From assembly GCA_944990035.1 (NCBI GenBank), contig CALYLX010000079.1:62001-126000 (forward strand): 64,000 nucleotides of DNA, written 5' to 3'. Position 1 is the first letter of the stretch; each line of letters begins with the position of its first letter. The notes below the pieces were generated by a model, which was not told the DNA's origin, did no database searches, and was given only the letters and a program-made list of their open reading frames with translations. Source of the DNA: Clitopilus passeckerianus (Eukaryota; Basidiomycota; Agaricomycetes; Agaricales; Entolomataceae). Positions 11,616-23,300 of this stretch are shown piece after piece. Made by a program: the position numbers and the translations under genes.

Positions 11616-12817
11616 CTATACGGAAACGTCATCGGGGAACTTGCTCGGTAGCGAGCCAACTGTACTTGCGGGCACATCGTGGAGTGGTATGCTCAGCGTT
11701 GACGAGACTTGCCAATCGGATTCAACCCGGCCATGTTCTAGCGCTTGCGCTAGCTCCGGTGACCACGCACGGTCCTGAGCCATCCGCAGGACAATAAGCA
11801 TGCGGGTGAGACTCTGGAATGAGTTTAGAAGACGTAGAATATGTGGGCGGAGGGGCACATACCATGATTTGAGGCGCCGGAAGTAGGAATATTCCCTCAG
11901 CAGGGCTATCTTGAGCCAAGAGGATCACATAAATGACACCCCATATTGTGAATAATGCACCGGACTCCACAATAATTGTTGTACAGCCGGTGTAGAAAGC
12001 CGCGTGCACACGTCCCATCACCTGGTCAACCCGTTTGCGCTGCATAATCAGGCGGACGGTGATGGACAAAGTGGCCACTACGTTGAGCGAGATGCAAAGA
12101 GAGGAGAAGCAGGTCGCGTAAAGGTCAACCTTGGCATTCCATGGGGAGCCTTGAGGACTCGTCTGTGCAATTAGGAACGGTATTGACATCGCTGGAGCAT
12201 TCTAAGCTGATCCGTCCGGCATAGGAGAAAGCTGGAAACTCACCGCCCTGAGCGACGTAGAGCAACAATGGCAACGCAAGAGTGAACCTGCACTTATTCC
12301 ATACAACGTAAAGCCGATATAGCTGGGAAATCCCAAGTAAACCCATGAGGGTAGAGAACCAATGTCAACGGCACATACGATGAGGATATCCCCAACCCAG
12401 GGGATAAGGGTCACACTATTGAGTCCATTGAGTATATGAAGCTCCAGGACATAGACGAACGTACCAGATCTGGCTCATCACATGGACACTATCCCCTCCA
12501 TGCAGCTGAATGTATTCTTGTGGATCCCAGTCTCGGTGGAGAACGTACGACATTTCAGTAAATCGCAGGAACCCGCCGATAGTTATTGATGCAAGGGGAA
12601 AAAGGATGCTTGAGAAGAGGACAAGACCCCAGAATCGCCGCCCTCTTGTTGGGCGGGAAATAAACACTTGTATGAGCTGGAGATAAAGCATACACAGAGC
12701 ACCTGTAAGGACTGACTTAACACCGCCTTTAAATGGGTCACAAATACTCTACACACCGAAAGTGAGAATTGACACCAGCACGCCGTCAAACCAATACCGA
12801 TCTTCTGGAGAAGCCAT
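11616..12817 (-). CDS. Seven-transmembrane protein, Agaricomycete family
   Basis: Starts at ATG 12817 (MASPEDRYWFDGVLVSILTF) and ends at the stop 11616-11618 (SKFPDDVSV). Exons give successive hydrophobic helices: VLVSILTFGV, FWGLVLFSSILFPLASITIG, LIPWVGDILIVCAVDIG, LGISQLYRLYVVW, FTLALPLLLYVA, LCISLNVVATLSITVRLIM and IVESGALFTIWGVIYVILLA, then a cytosolic tail after an intron at about 11790-11860 (SLTRMLIVLRMAQDRAW). The layout and the RLYVVW and TTIIVESGA motifs match a large mushroom-specific 7TM family of unknown ligand. It is not the STE3 pheromone-receptor type. It converges on the EZH2-type gene, with 211 bp between stops. Confidence 0.75.
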
Positions 12818-13806
12818 GCTGGCTGGCGAGCTAACGCCAAATCTCGGTCACCGTATCCAGACTCTGGAGGACGTAGCCGCTAGAATGCTAGTGGTTAAGG
12901 AACAGAAATCCTTCGTTACCTTCCATGCCTCAAGGCTATATATATGACACGCCCAGAAATACTCCTGCGGGCATTTTGGCGTTGGCGTGATGGGACTTGG
13001 GAGCAGATTACGGCCACGGGTTGCGATCTACGCCGAGGATTTTTTTGTACCTTGTAATCATCTGGTTTGCCTCAGGTCACTGTCGATGGGGTATCTATTG
13101 TATACAACTCTTGCACCTCCCCCCTCAAAAATATGCGGTTGTGGGCGTCCATCCTATGAATGAAGGTGAACCTTCTGAGGAGCCGAAGCAGGGTCCGGGA
13201 CAGTCTTTAAGGGTTCGAAACATTGCTGTCTGCTGACCCTGAGGGTGATAGTGTGCACTGTGAACCTCGTGAACATATAAGGCGAAGTTCCCAGCATCCG
13301 CCACTCTCGGCCTTCTGACAATTCCCAGGTTACCGGCAACCTGAACACCCTTCCGAATAAGAATGAGTTCAAGCTATTCTTGGCTCTCTTGATCATAGCA
13401 AAGCATGACTACCTTTGCTTGGACATAAAATGTCAGAGTATGCTTCGATGGGCACCTGTCATTATTGCCTGTGTATCATTGAGGGGTTGGCCGCAAATTT
13501 CTAAGTCAAAAATCGTAGGAGACCGGACTAGACATGAGCGAAATTGCTAGAATTGATCCGTTTGATCCCCGGTCCAGTATGAATCTGTATGAATGGCTGT
13601 CTTTGAAAAGACGGAACCCTTGAAATTGAAATTGAACTTCAAGCAATCGAGATTTACACAAAGCTTTCAGCTTATTCAGGCGCCGCTCTGTTCCATTTTG
13701 TTTAACCTCATCCAAGCAAACATTCGAGTTGTCTTCGGAGGGGAAATCCGGTGATGATTTTGTGACATAAAAAGTACATAATTTACGAATAGGTATATTT
13801 TGACGT
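12818..13806. other. Intergenic, nothing recognised
   Basis: About 1 kb between the 7TM gene start and the 3' end of fungalysin A. Short open frames on both strands have no recognisable motif. Confidence 0.5.
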
Positions 13807-16033
13807 TTAGCAGCCAGAGGGGAGGGTGCTGCTGTCGGTGTAGCCAGAAGCACCAACACCGAGACCCCTGCTGGCGAAAGCCTTCCACAACAAGCACTTG
13901 TTCGCACCGCCGTACCTGTTGGCATCGGCCTGGATCCATGCATCACGAGCACTGGCGACTGAGGATTATGTTAGCGGTGAAAGAAGCCATCAAGGGAAGA
14001 TGGTGACTTACAGGTGGGATTGCAAGGTTGAAGAGCAAGAGCGTCGATGAAGAGGTGGAGGAAGACGGCGTTTCCGGCAGTGCTGCTAGGGGTGGTCTTG
14101 GCGTTGGCATCGAAGCCGTGTGCGGCAACGAGGGGTGCGTAGACGTTGTGGAGCATGTTAGCCCAGACCTCTCCGATGTCTGTCGAAGCATTCAGAACCC
14201 ATGGAAATCGTGATAGAGCAAGTTAACTCACTGTGGACCTCATTGAGGGACTTGATCGAAGAGTAGCGGAGGGGATTGGTGGATGCGGAAGTCGAATAAG
14301 GGTGAGTACGGATACCCTTAGAGCTGTTGATGACGTATTGACCAAGGACGTAGTCGCCGACGGTCGAAGAGGTGTGCTCTGTCCACTCGGCCATGGCATC
14401 AGACCAACCCTCACCCATACCGCCAGCCTCAGTGGTCTGGAGGCAACGGCCAGTTCCACCACCAGTCATGCGGTTGGTGATACCGTGGGTGTGCTCGTGG
14501 GTGACGATGTCGTTCTCGAGAGCACCATCACGCTGGGGAGAGGTGTAAGTCCAGGTGAACATCCTCATGTGTCCAGACTGGCCATCGGGGGGAGTCGAGA
14601 AATCAGCGTTGTTGGTACCAGCTGAGTCCTGGACGGAGATGGTGACACGGTCATTCTGTGCACCGCCCTTGCCGAAGTTGTTTTGCTGGAAGTTGTAGGC
14701 AGCCTCAGTGAAACCGTAGCTGAGATACCAGTTAGTCATGAAGAGCTATAAAATCAATCCAGACAAGAACATACCGGTAGGCGAAGTCATGGATCGTGTT
14801 AGCAACGTAGAAAGTGTTGACACGGGCGGCGTCAACGTTACCAGTGATGCTGGGTGCTGAACCGGCGGCTTGGGGGTAGTTGAAGTTCAAGGTTGCCGAG
14901 GATTGTTTGGTGGTTGCGCTAGTGGATCCCTTGTAGGTGATGACGTTGTTACCGCTGGTGTCACTGTCACAGGAGGTCAGAATGTGGTTGGCTTGCAGCA
15001 ATCTATCTGCCTACTCACGTGGTGCTGGTGGTTCCAGTCGAGTGCCAGCCGCTGGGAGAAGCGGTGGTATCTTGAGGGTCGGTGAGGGTCTCGAAACCTT
15101 GGGTCAAGATCTCCTTGGTGATGGGGAGGGCAAGGTACTACGATATCCCATTGTCAGATTTAGTTAAGGTGCAGAATACGACAGTTCAACTCACGGATGC
15201 CTGGGTAACGAAGTCGACGACGGAAACGACTTCACCGGAGTGGGCATCGACGAATGCCTCGTACCAGGTACCGGCTTCCTCGTTGCGGATTTGCATGACG
15301 TGGGTCAAAGCGGCGGTGCCGTCCTCCTTGGCGAGGTACTCAAGAGTTGCGGGGTGCTCGTTGTACTTGCCCTCGAGAGCCTTCTCAGCATTGGTGATGG
15401 CGACATCGAGACCGATGGTGGGCTTAGAGTCGGCAATCTTGGCTGGAATGAAGTCGTAAGGAAACTGAAATGGAAGGTGGAAAAGCTCCACGTACATGGC
15501 CTAACGAAGGAAGAACCGAAAGCAACAACCTTATCGTCGTGGCTGAAGTGGACGTTGGCAACTGCGTTGGCAAATGGGATGCCATCCTGGATAAGCGGAA
15601 TCATGTCAGCGCATTATCACGACCCAAACATGAAAGACGTACGTGAGTCTGGGTGAGGTATGCGTGCTTGGCAGTCTCTGCGGTGTATCCAGAGCGGAAC
15701 TTGGCAGCGCCAGTGCTGAGCCTGAGCTTCTCATTGAGGAAAGAGAGTGCAGCATCTTCGAGGCTCTCGGTAGCACGCTTGGCCAAGGGATGATCGACAC
15801 CGGTACCGAAGGTCTAAATCTCATTAGTTCCGATATTTCGGCGCTCCATCAGTCGGATAGCTTACCTCGTAGGTGGCTACGGGGTGGAAAGCCTCGAGCT
15901 TGAGGCCACGGCCGACAACTCTTGTTCGGTGAGTGGCGTGCTTGGGGGCAGTGGGAACTGCGAATGCCTGAACGGCAGACGCGTAGGTGATGGCGAGGAC
16001 GACCGAGGACAAGAACTTGTTGAAGGCAACCAT
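13807..16033 (-). CDS. Fungalysin extracellular metallopeptidase (M36), copy A
   Basis: Starts at ATG 16033 with a signal peptide ([20 protein letters not shown]) and ends at TAA 13807-13809 (DSSTLPSGC). It has an FTP-type propeptide ([29 protein letters not shown]), then the M36 domain with zinc site HEHTH at about 14490-14505, followed by GITNRMTGG and the third-ligand motif [10 protein letters not shown]. The C-terminal helical part has [44 protein letters not shown] and [13 protein letters not shown]. Eight or more exons. The family cleaves extracellular proteins at acidic to neutral pH after pro-domain removal. A diverged paralogue lies at 37577-39926. Nothing essential is missing. Confidence 0.93.
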
Positions 16034-17803
16034 TGTCAAGCAAGAGTATAGGACAGTCTTGTGGAAGCAAGAGCTGAGGTCTCTCGGTGAAAATGTACTC
16101 ATTTTATACTCGTTTTTGATGAGTTGCTCTTCATTCTGCGGGCTCTACGTGACCGAGAGCACCGCATGGCGCAAGGATGATAACAGAGAAGTATCAGGTC
16201 GTTGACGGCAAGGCGAGGACGACAGTGGATTGCTGACCAAACGGAGCGGGATTCTGCGACCCGAGGAAAGAATGATCGAAGTAACATGTTCTGAAGCTTC
16301 ATGTCAGAAATAACCATGCGTTTACAACACCTGATAAAGGCTGCTCCCGTCATCCCGGGATCGAGCCGTCCACAGCATTGAAAGAAGACACAGGAATAAC
16401 CATGCGGCCCTTTTTCCTATACACAACATGAGTAATGAGAACAAATATAATATTGAGACGACAGCTCACGATGGACTAGTGCGCAAGAGATGCCGGCACC
16501 TTGTAGTAGGAAATAGCTGTACTGTCGTCCATTCTCTAACGCGACAATCACATTAGCATAGTGACGTATGTCAGCTTGCACCATAGCAAAGCCACACGGA
16601 TATATCTGCCGGCGCCATGTCACTACGAAAGAGCAGCGATACCACATGAGGTCGGAATCTATACCATTCGATCAGTTGGTCTTGTGGCCACTCGGAACGG
16701 TAGGTAGGTGCTTCTTTTGATGCAATGGATGATTTACAGTCAAAAGAGGTTAGAGGTTTCCCTCAGCGCTAACCCCAGACTGTTGTCACTGTCTCAATGT
16801 TGTTGTTCAAGCGCATGCTTGCTTCAGTATGTTAGCCGACCAGATGTAAGTGGCGTCTGAGCAGTAGCCGCTTATAGACCCAAGTCATACGTTGCACTGG
16901 ATAGAATCTTCCGAAGAAACCGAGTCGTCATGAAGATGTACGTCGTGAACCACATGAAATTTTGATCAGACGATGATCGAAGCGCGATAGAACCAGCAAC
17001 TCAATGTTGAGAGTGTGTTAAGCATAGGGCGAAGCAGATAAAGGTTTACCGGATCTTCTGGCATCCTTCCAAGATAAGACGCATTGAGCATCCTGTGAGA
17101 GCCTGTTTCTACGTGAGGTGAATGTGCTAGGCAATAGAGAGGGTGAAAGAACCCTCAGGTGGCTGTGAGCCCCAGAGCAAAGCGCCTTTGTTTGCGTATC
17201 TTTGGTCCTGCCCTAAACGGGGAAGCTTCGGTCACTTGCCCTCCAAGGTCTCGACTGAGCGAGTCGCTGAAGGGTGAAAGTTGGAGCTCAATTATCCACA
17301 GAGATTATGACCATCCAAACCCCAAGATATGGCGCGCAACACTACGTAGTTCGTTCCACAACACGAGATTTTGCCGGCCAACGACATCGTTTAATGGAAT
17401 CATAAGATAGAGAGGCCCAGGGTTTAGTAAAGGCACTTATCTCTTCGGCCATAGCACATGCTGAGGAACGCTGAGCTGGGGAACAGGGTCAAATCAACCT
17501 GGCAGTGGAGTCAGAGTGCCATCTTCACCATCCAACACATACAGAAAGAAGCGTAATCGGCATGGCTGCTCGTTGGTTTACTCGCTCTAACGCCGTGCTG
17601 CTTCAGGATGAGTGCGTGGTCATTTCCTGAATCCAACCGGACGGCCCTGTCGATGCGTTTAGCGATTCTAAGAATAGCGCTCGAACTGTGGCGGATGTTC
17701 AAAGTATTTCTCTTGGCAGTGACTTGGCATTGTATCAAATGACGAGCGAATATCGTACATCAGGGGGGCACGCGATACGTTGGAAAGATAGACAGGCGTG
17801 CCG
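16034..17803. other. Intergenic, nothing recognised
   Basis: About 1.8 kb between the fungalysin A start and the EXO70 3' end. It probably holds the fungalysin promoter and EXO70 3' UTR. No coding signal or repeat is supported. Confidence 0.5.
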
Positions 17804-20198
17804 TCAACGGTATATACCCCGGAGCTGGTTTTCCACTGCATCCGGCGACAATTTGATATCTGCCAAAAGACGAGTATTAGCCATTTACGAGAATATCGGA
17901 ATATGTAGACCATTGAACGGAACATACATTTCTGCGGATCTGTTTTCCGGGAACGATAGAAAAGTGGTCTTGTGAGCACCCCACGTACTAGAACGCGTAA
18001 GATCCTTACTTTTACTGAATTCCTTGTCACGATGTTTCTGCAAAAAGCGTTGTAGAATGGGTACCACGAGCTTGACGATCTCTTCCCCGATCTGTTCTCG
18101 TCCGTCCCCGTCGTCCTCCATAACCTTTGCAAACTTATGGCGCTCCATGACCTCTTCCAGCAAGTCGTAGAACCTCGTGAGCTTCTCCTTTGTTGCTGCT
18201 CTATTCGCCTTCTCTTTGGGATCATCCGTCAGCGCCTGGGTGAGCGTGCCGAAGTTGGCATCAAAGTATCCAGCCTTCGCCTTGCGGAAGCTCTGGTCCA
18301 GGTGTTCCTTAGTCTGTTTCGAAAGCAGTAGCGGCAGCGAAGGATGCACTGGTTCCAGAAGTAGATGATGCCGTAAATACGAGATGTTGTTCAATAGAAA
18401 AATGGCGGCGATGGCGGGCCGCCGGGATGTCCGTGATAAGGTATTCAAACTGGTAGTCGCTGTCTGGACCACGTCGTCTGTGTATCACTCATCCATCAGT
18501 ATGCCATGCGGAAAAGATCAGCAAGGAGGATAGACGTACAGGTAAAGTGTTCTAGAATGACAGATTCTTCAGCAGATTCAGGCTTCGCGTTTTTGCTGCC
18601 CACTTGAACGCCTTCACCCATCTTCCAGTTACCGTCCCCGAGTGTCGTCAACGCGGATTCAACCGCGCTCTTGACGTCTGGCAGCCGTTCCATATATTTG
18701 ATAGTCTAGACACATTTGTATTGAGATGCTAGTGAGGGAGACGAACGTGCGTGACATACCGAAATCGAGAAATCTGTGAGCCCAGTGGTGACCAGTTCAC
18801 CACCCTTGCCCATCGAACCGAGTTTGAGGTCGGCAAGGAACTCTGGGAAGCTCCGCAGGCATACAGCACGAAGTGTGTGCAGTCCTTCCTTGAAGTCATT
18901 GGTGTCCTTTCTACTCTCGGCACCACGACGAGACAGGACATCTTCCCACCTGGGCTGAAGCGAGAGGAGTGCCTCGTAGGCAGATAGGGCCAAGAACGTA
19001 TATCTGTGAAGAGACCTCTTGATGAGGCCCACGAGGGACGTCAGGGTATTGTTGAAGAGCTTCAACAAAGGCGCCAGGAGCGCGTTATAAGCAGACGTGG
19101 CTTGCGACGGCAAGGGCACCATTTGCGTCAACAGCTGATACTCATCCTGAAAGTAACCTTTAGCGCGATCGACGAGCTTCCACTATTACAACGTACCTCA
19201 GCAACCTCCAATAGCAGCTCTACCCATTTTCCGAATTCCTTCCCTGCAGCCACTACGTCAATGGTATCAGCACGATCCACGACCCTCTTTCCCTGTCCCT
19301 CGAGGCATTTCTGGCCCCAGCTGCCTCTCATATCAGCATATCCCTTCTGCGCCTCTTTCAGAGTTGACAAGATGGAAGGAGCCGCAGGATGAGACGGGTG
19401 GGTTGCAGGTAATGGCAGCGTCCTCAAGAAACCAACAATTTGTCGTAGATTTGAGAGAATAGAGGGCTGGGGTGGGATCATGTGCCAGTCAGAGCCCGGA
19501 ACAGGGGTCGAACCAGAAGAAATCTCGGCTACAAGCTTGGTATACAGCTGGGAGAGTTTCTTCGCGCCAGTTTCAACTAGTTGCGCCTACCCATGTTGAT
19601 GAGCTTAGAAGTCACGTCTGGCCACCGTCATCTACGTACCGTTGTCTCTGTATCAAGGTCCGAGGATTTGAGAAGGATGCTGACATTGAGCCGTTCCAAT
19701 GCCTCCTTGTACCGTTCGAGCTGGCCGACCTGAGGTCTGGGGCAACCTTAGTGGACGAGCAAGGCATATGTAATAGACAGGACCTACCCACGTAGAATCA
19801 GCGTTTGCTCTGCAGCAATTCCGTCAGCACTACTCGAGACTTCACTGATTTTCAGCAGGGTTTTCTCAATATCTTCGGGGCCGAATTAACAGATGTTTTG
19901 ATGTGAGAGGAAGTCCGCCTACTCGATGCTCGTTTGTTGATAACCTGGGTCGAAGTATACAAAGGCAGTATTGACTTCTCTAGCTTGGCCAACCTGCCGT
20001 CAAAGCTGTCGAGAAGGGCTGAGGATATGAGGATTTGGACTGAAATGTTTGGAGGTTCACTTACATATCATTCGTTTGGATAGCTGGCGAGTCTTATTCA
20101 GATTTTGCTCTAGCTTCGATTTGTAGCGTCAGAAAAAGTTTCTCTGTAGCTTGTGCTAGCCATACCAGCTCGATTTCTGCGGTTTCGTCGTCCATCAT
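17804..20198 (-). CDS. EXO70: Exocyst complex component Exo70
   Basis: Starts at ATG 20198 (MMDDETAEIEL) and ends at TGA 17804-17806 (SPDAVENQLRGIYR). The N-terminal coiled-coil region (LEQNLNKTRQLSKRMI, LEKSILPLYTSTQVINKR) is followed by helical repeats with MIPPQPSILSNLRQIVGFL, FLLNNISYLRHHLL and LVVPILQRFLQKHRDKEFSK. The conserved tail NPQKYIKL...IYR is complete only if a 12-nt microexon (17928-17939) is included. Exo70 tethers secretory vesicles to the plasma membrane through PI(4,5)P2 and Rho GTPase contacts and drives polar hyphal growth. Many short introns. A transposon begins 130 bp upstream of the ATG, so little native promoter remains. Confidence 0.92.
17928..17939 (-). other. EXO70: 12-nt microexon of EXO70
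   Basis: On the minus strand the 12 bases ATCCGCAGAAAT are flanked by an acceptor CAG (intron 17940-18009, donor GTAAGG) and a donor GTATG (intron 17860-17927, acceptor CAG). Joining EFSK + NPQK + YIKLSPDAV restores the conserved Exo70 C-terminus in frame (phases 1 and 1). Without it the tail cannot be read. Confidence 0.85.
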
Positions 20199-20327
20199 AG
20201 ACAATACGACAGCCCGCTGGTGTAGGTAGCTGGTGGCCGGCAAAGCGACATACTTAGTGGCGCTGCACACCTGTAATAGGAAGATTTCCCCCACGGTCTT
20301 GCGTTTGGGGTCGCGAGCCTCTAGCTT
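20199..20327. promoter_or_regulatory. Residual EXO70 promoter next to transposon
   Basis: These 129 bp, including one copy of the 8-bp target duplication, are all that remains between the EXO70 start and the transposon. The other part of the original intergenic region is 33488-33525, so the ancestral gap was about 167 bp. Confidence 0.6.
20320..20327. repeat. 8-bp target-site duplication, left
   Basis: TCTAGCTT directly precedes the left inverted repeat and recurs directly after the right one at 33480-33487. Confidence 0.9.
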
Positions 20328-20357
20328 GGCACTTTAACTATGGCTGGGGGCCCGCGA
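20328..20357 (+). repeat. Left terminal inverted repeat
   Basis: Thirty bases starting GGCACTTTAACTAT, matching the reverse complement of 33450-33479 at 26 positions. All four differences (positions 15, 17, 24, 25) are transitions, with G or C on the left and A or T on the right. AT-rich subterminal sequence follows. Confidence 0.9.
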
Positions 20358-23300
20358 GACTTAATTTATTAATTTAAGTCTACTTACTCTTTTGAGTAAC
20401 TTTAAGTCCTCGTGTTCCGGCTAACTATTAATGTTCCGGCTAACTACTAATTTAGGCAATGAGGAGGCGGCCATCTGTCAACGACGACCAGCTCACGACA
20501 ACCAACAATCAGCACGTCCTCTTATGGAGCAAGACGCGACTGAAAGGACCAAACGCGGTCCAGGACGCCCGAAAGGGACCAAGAATAGGAAAGGCGCCCC
20601 TTCCGCGACCGGAAGGCCCGTTGGCCGACCTGCAAAGGCCAGGGTGGCAGCATCGAGCACGGCTCCAGGTGAGTGTTGGCAACCTTATTCAGTCCACGCA
20701 GCGCTGACAGCTGCTTCCATCAATCAGACGCCCATAACAAGGCTGTCGAGGCCTCTTGCCAGCCAATCACGGCTCCTGGTACGTTCACGCACGTGTAAGA
20801 GCAACCAAACGAGATTCTGATCCATCCCACCTACAGACAACGAGCCTGGCACAACTCCCTTGGCTCAGCATGCCCCAGCAGCCTCGCCACCTGTTGTAGT
20901 GGCCGAACCTTTGCCAAATGCACCAAGCGCGGCCGTTGACAAGCGCCCTGACAAGCGCTTGTCTCGTGCTCAGACTGGATCAGGCAGCGAGTCTCGCGAC
21001 TCATCTCCTGCTATTTATCCGCCTCGAAATACAAGGCAGATATCGCTCGAAGGTATGTGATCACTCAACATATGTTCGAAGGCCTCCTGACTAACAAACC
21101 TAGGGTTTTCTCTTCTCATTCGCGTGCTACCAGCGTCGCCGCAAGTGAACGCCATGGCACACCTACTGAACTACCATGTATGTTCTCTGGTAAAATTGAC
21201 ACTCTTACATTCTAATAATATATCTTAGTAACAAACCAAGCAAATACCACGACTGGAGAGAAAGGAAAGAGGCCGGCAACTGCCAATAAGAGCACGATGG
21301 AAGGGAGAGATCTCACAGAAGAGCCGGCCAATCCAGGTATGTTCATTTCACTTTATCGAAGATATATAAGCATGCTAACACCTATTTCCTACCCAGAACT
21401 CAATGTAGTCGACCCCAGGCTACGTGACAAAGACGTACGGCACGAGCATCGCGCTTTCGGCACCAGTGAGTTGCATTTCACTATTTGCTTGGATTTTGAC
21501 GCTAACCGTTGCTCAGCAGGAACACCAGCAGCTCCAACAAACCAGAGGAAGTTACATCCGCTGCCGGATGTAACTTCTAGAGCTCCACCGGAGCCGGTGG
21601 AGCTCACTTGCGATTTCTACGATTTCGATGATTTCGACGGTGGGTTGGACCAGGATTTGGGAGTGGGTGGCACGGATGCCTTTCAGGGCGAAGGAGAGGA
21701 CAGAGAGGACGAAGCAGACAACTTCGGGACCCTCCCAGACGACGACGAGATGTCTCCCGCAACGAGCAAACAACCGAACTCGACGCTACCCCACTGGCTC
21801 AAATCCAAATACAAGGAAATCTGCACCCACCTCCGTGAGGAGGCCGACAGGAACCGTTCCAAGCAGCCATCCTGCTATGAGAACGGATCGTTCTTCATTC
21901 GGCCAAAAAATCCGCTCTTCAAGGCCGCACGCATCTTTCAAATTGAACCCGAGATCTTCTATGAACCTACCTGGTTCGTATGGCTTCCGCATTTCTTTGT
22001 CGACAACCAGAGCATCCCGTGCCCAGAGTGTCGCAAAGCTGGGCGAACAGCTGGGAATCACATACCTGTCGCATTGCAGCTCAACGGCTGGACGGATTCG
22101 CCTCGAAGAATTGTTGACATTGACCAGAACATCTATATCATCGGGTACCGATATAAGTGCGGACGCTCGGAATGCAAGAAGACTTATCAAAGCTGGTCAC
22201 CCGCCCTCCTCGATGCCCTTCCCCTGCTGTTGCCTCACAATTCACATTCTACCTCACTCATCGTTGCGGTGTTACCGACCGCCTGATTGCTCTCCTTCGA
22301 TCCAGCTTTCAACGCGGTCATGGGCCATCTCCCTTTGCGGCCATGATTCGTACATTCTACATTCGTCGCCATGAAAAACTCCAGCTGCTGTACTACGAGC
22401 TCGTGAAAAGTCGGATGGAAACTGAGTCCATAAGAGGACTGCTAGTGCAGCATCCCCGGTTTGGGCTGTGGAATGACCGTGCTAAGTATGCAGGTTACGT
22501 CCCCTCAGGGCGCTACTTTGGAGATCTCTACAATGCATTTATGGAAAGACATGCATGCGAGATCGACCAACATATGGCAATGCTGTCTTGCCGGATACTG
22601 ACGATAGACCACAGTTTCAAGGTATGAACCTTTCTCCAACACATCATATGGGTGCTTATCAAGGTGCTCGTTGTTTTCCAGGTTCGAAGCACATCGGGAA
22701 GGTGAACGGCGAGCCCGTTTTGGTGCTCTACATACCGGCATCAATGAGTACAACGAGGTTCGAACCATGACCCTCACTCCCACAAAGGCCCACAACCAGT
22801 TCATGCCGGCATTGGCAACCATTCCTCACTCTCTTCGAGAGTATGGCCATGATGATATTGAACTGGTCTTCACAGATAATGTTCGGGGTGACAAGGCAGA
22901 GCTCGAGAAAGTGTTTCCGTCTCTTCGTCGTGATGTCAAGCCTATACTGTCATCGACTACACTGGATGCCCTTGTCATACCTTTGGACTGGACAATCGTT
23001 ATTCTGGAGTCATCATTCCAGATCACCTTCCAGATGAATCTCGTAATGGAGCAGGTTAGTCGGCTTGGAGATGGAGAATACTTTGATGTGGGGATGGACA
23101 TGGAATGGCCGGTCGATGAAGGAATCCAGGGTTACGTTGCCGTTGTTACACTTGTTGTGGATAAGAAGATTTATCTTATTTGTGTAAGCTGCATTGACTG
23201 CAACTATGTTCATCAATTAAATACTTTATAGCTTTCAAAACTTCCTCTTACAGCCACTGGATACCTCAACCCTCCCTCAGCCTTGCTGGCCTTGCTTCAA

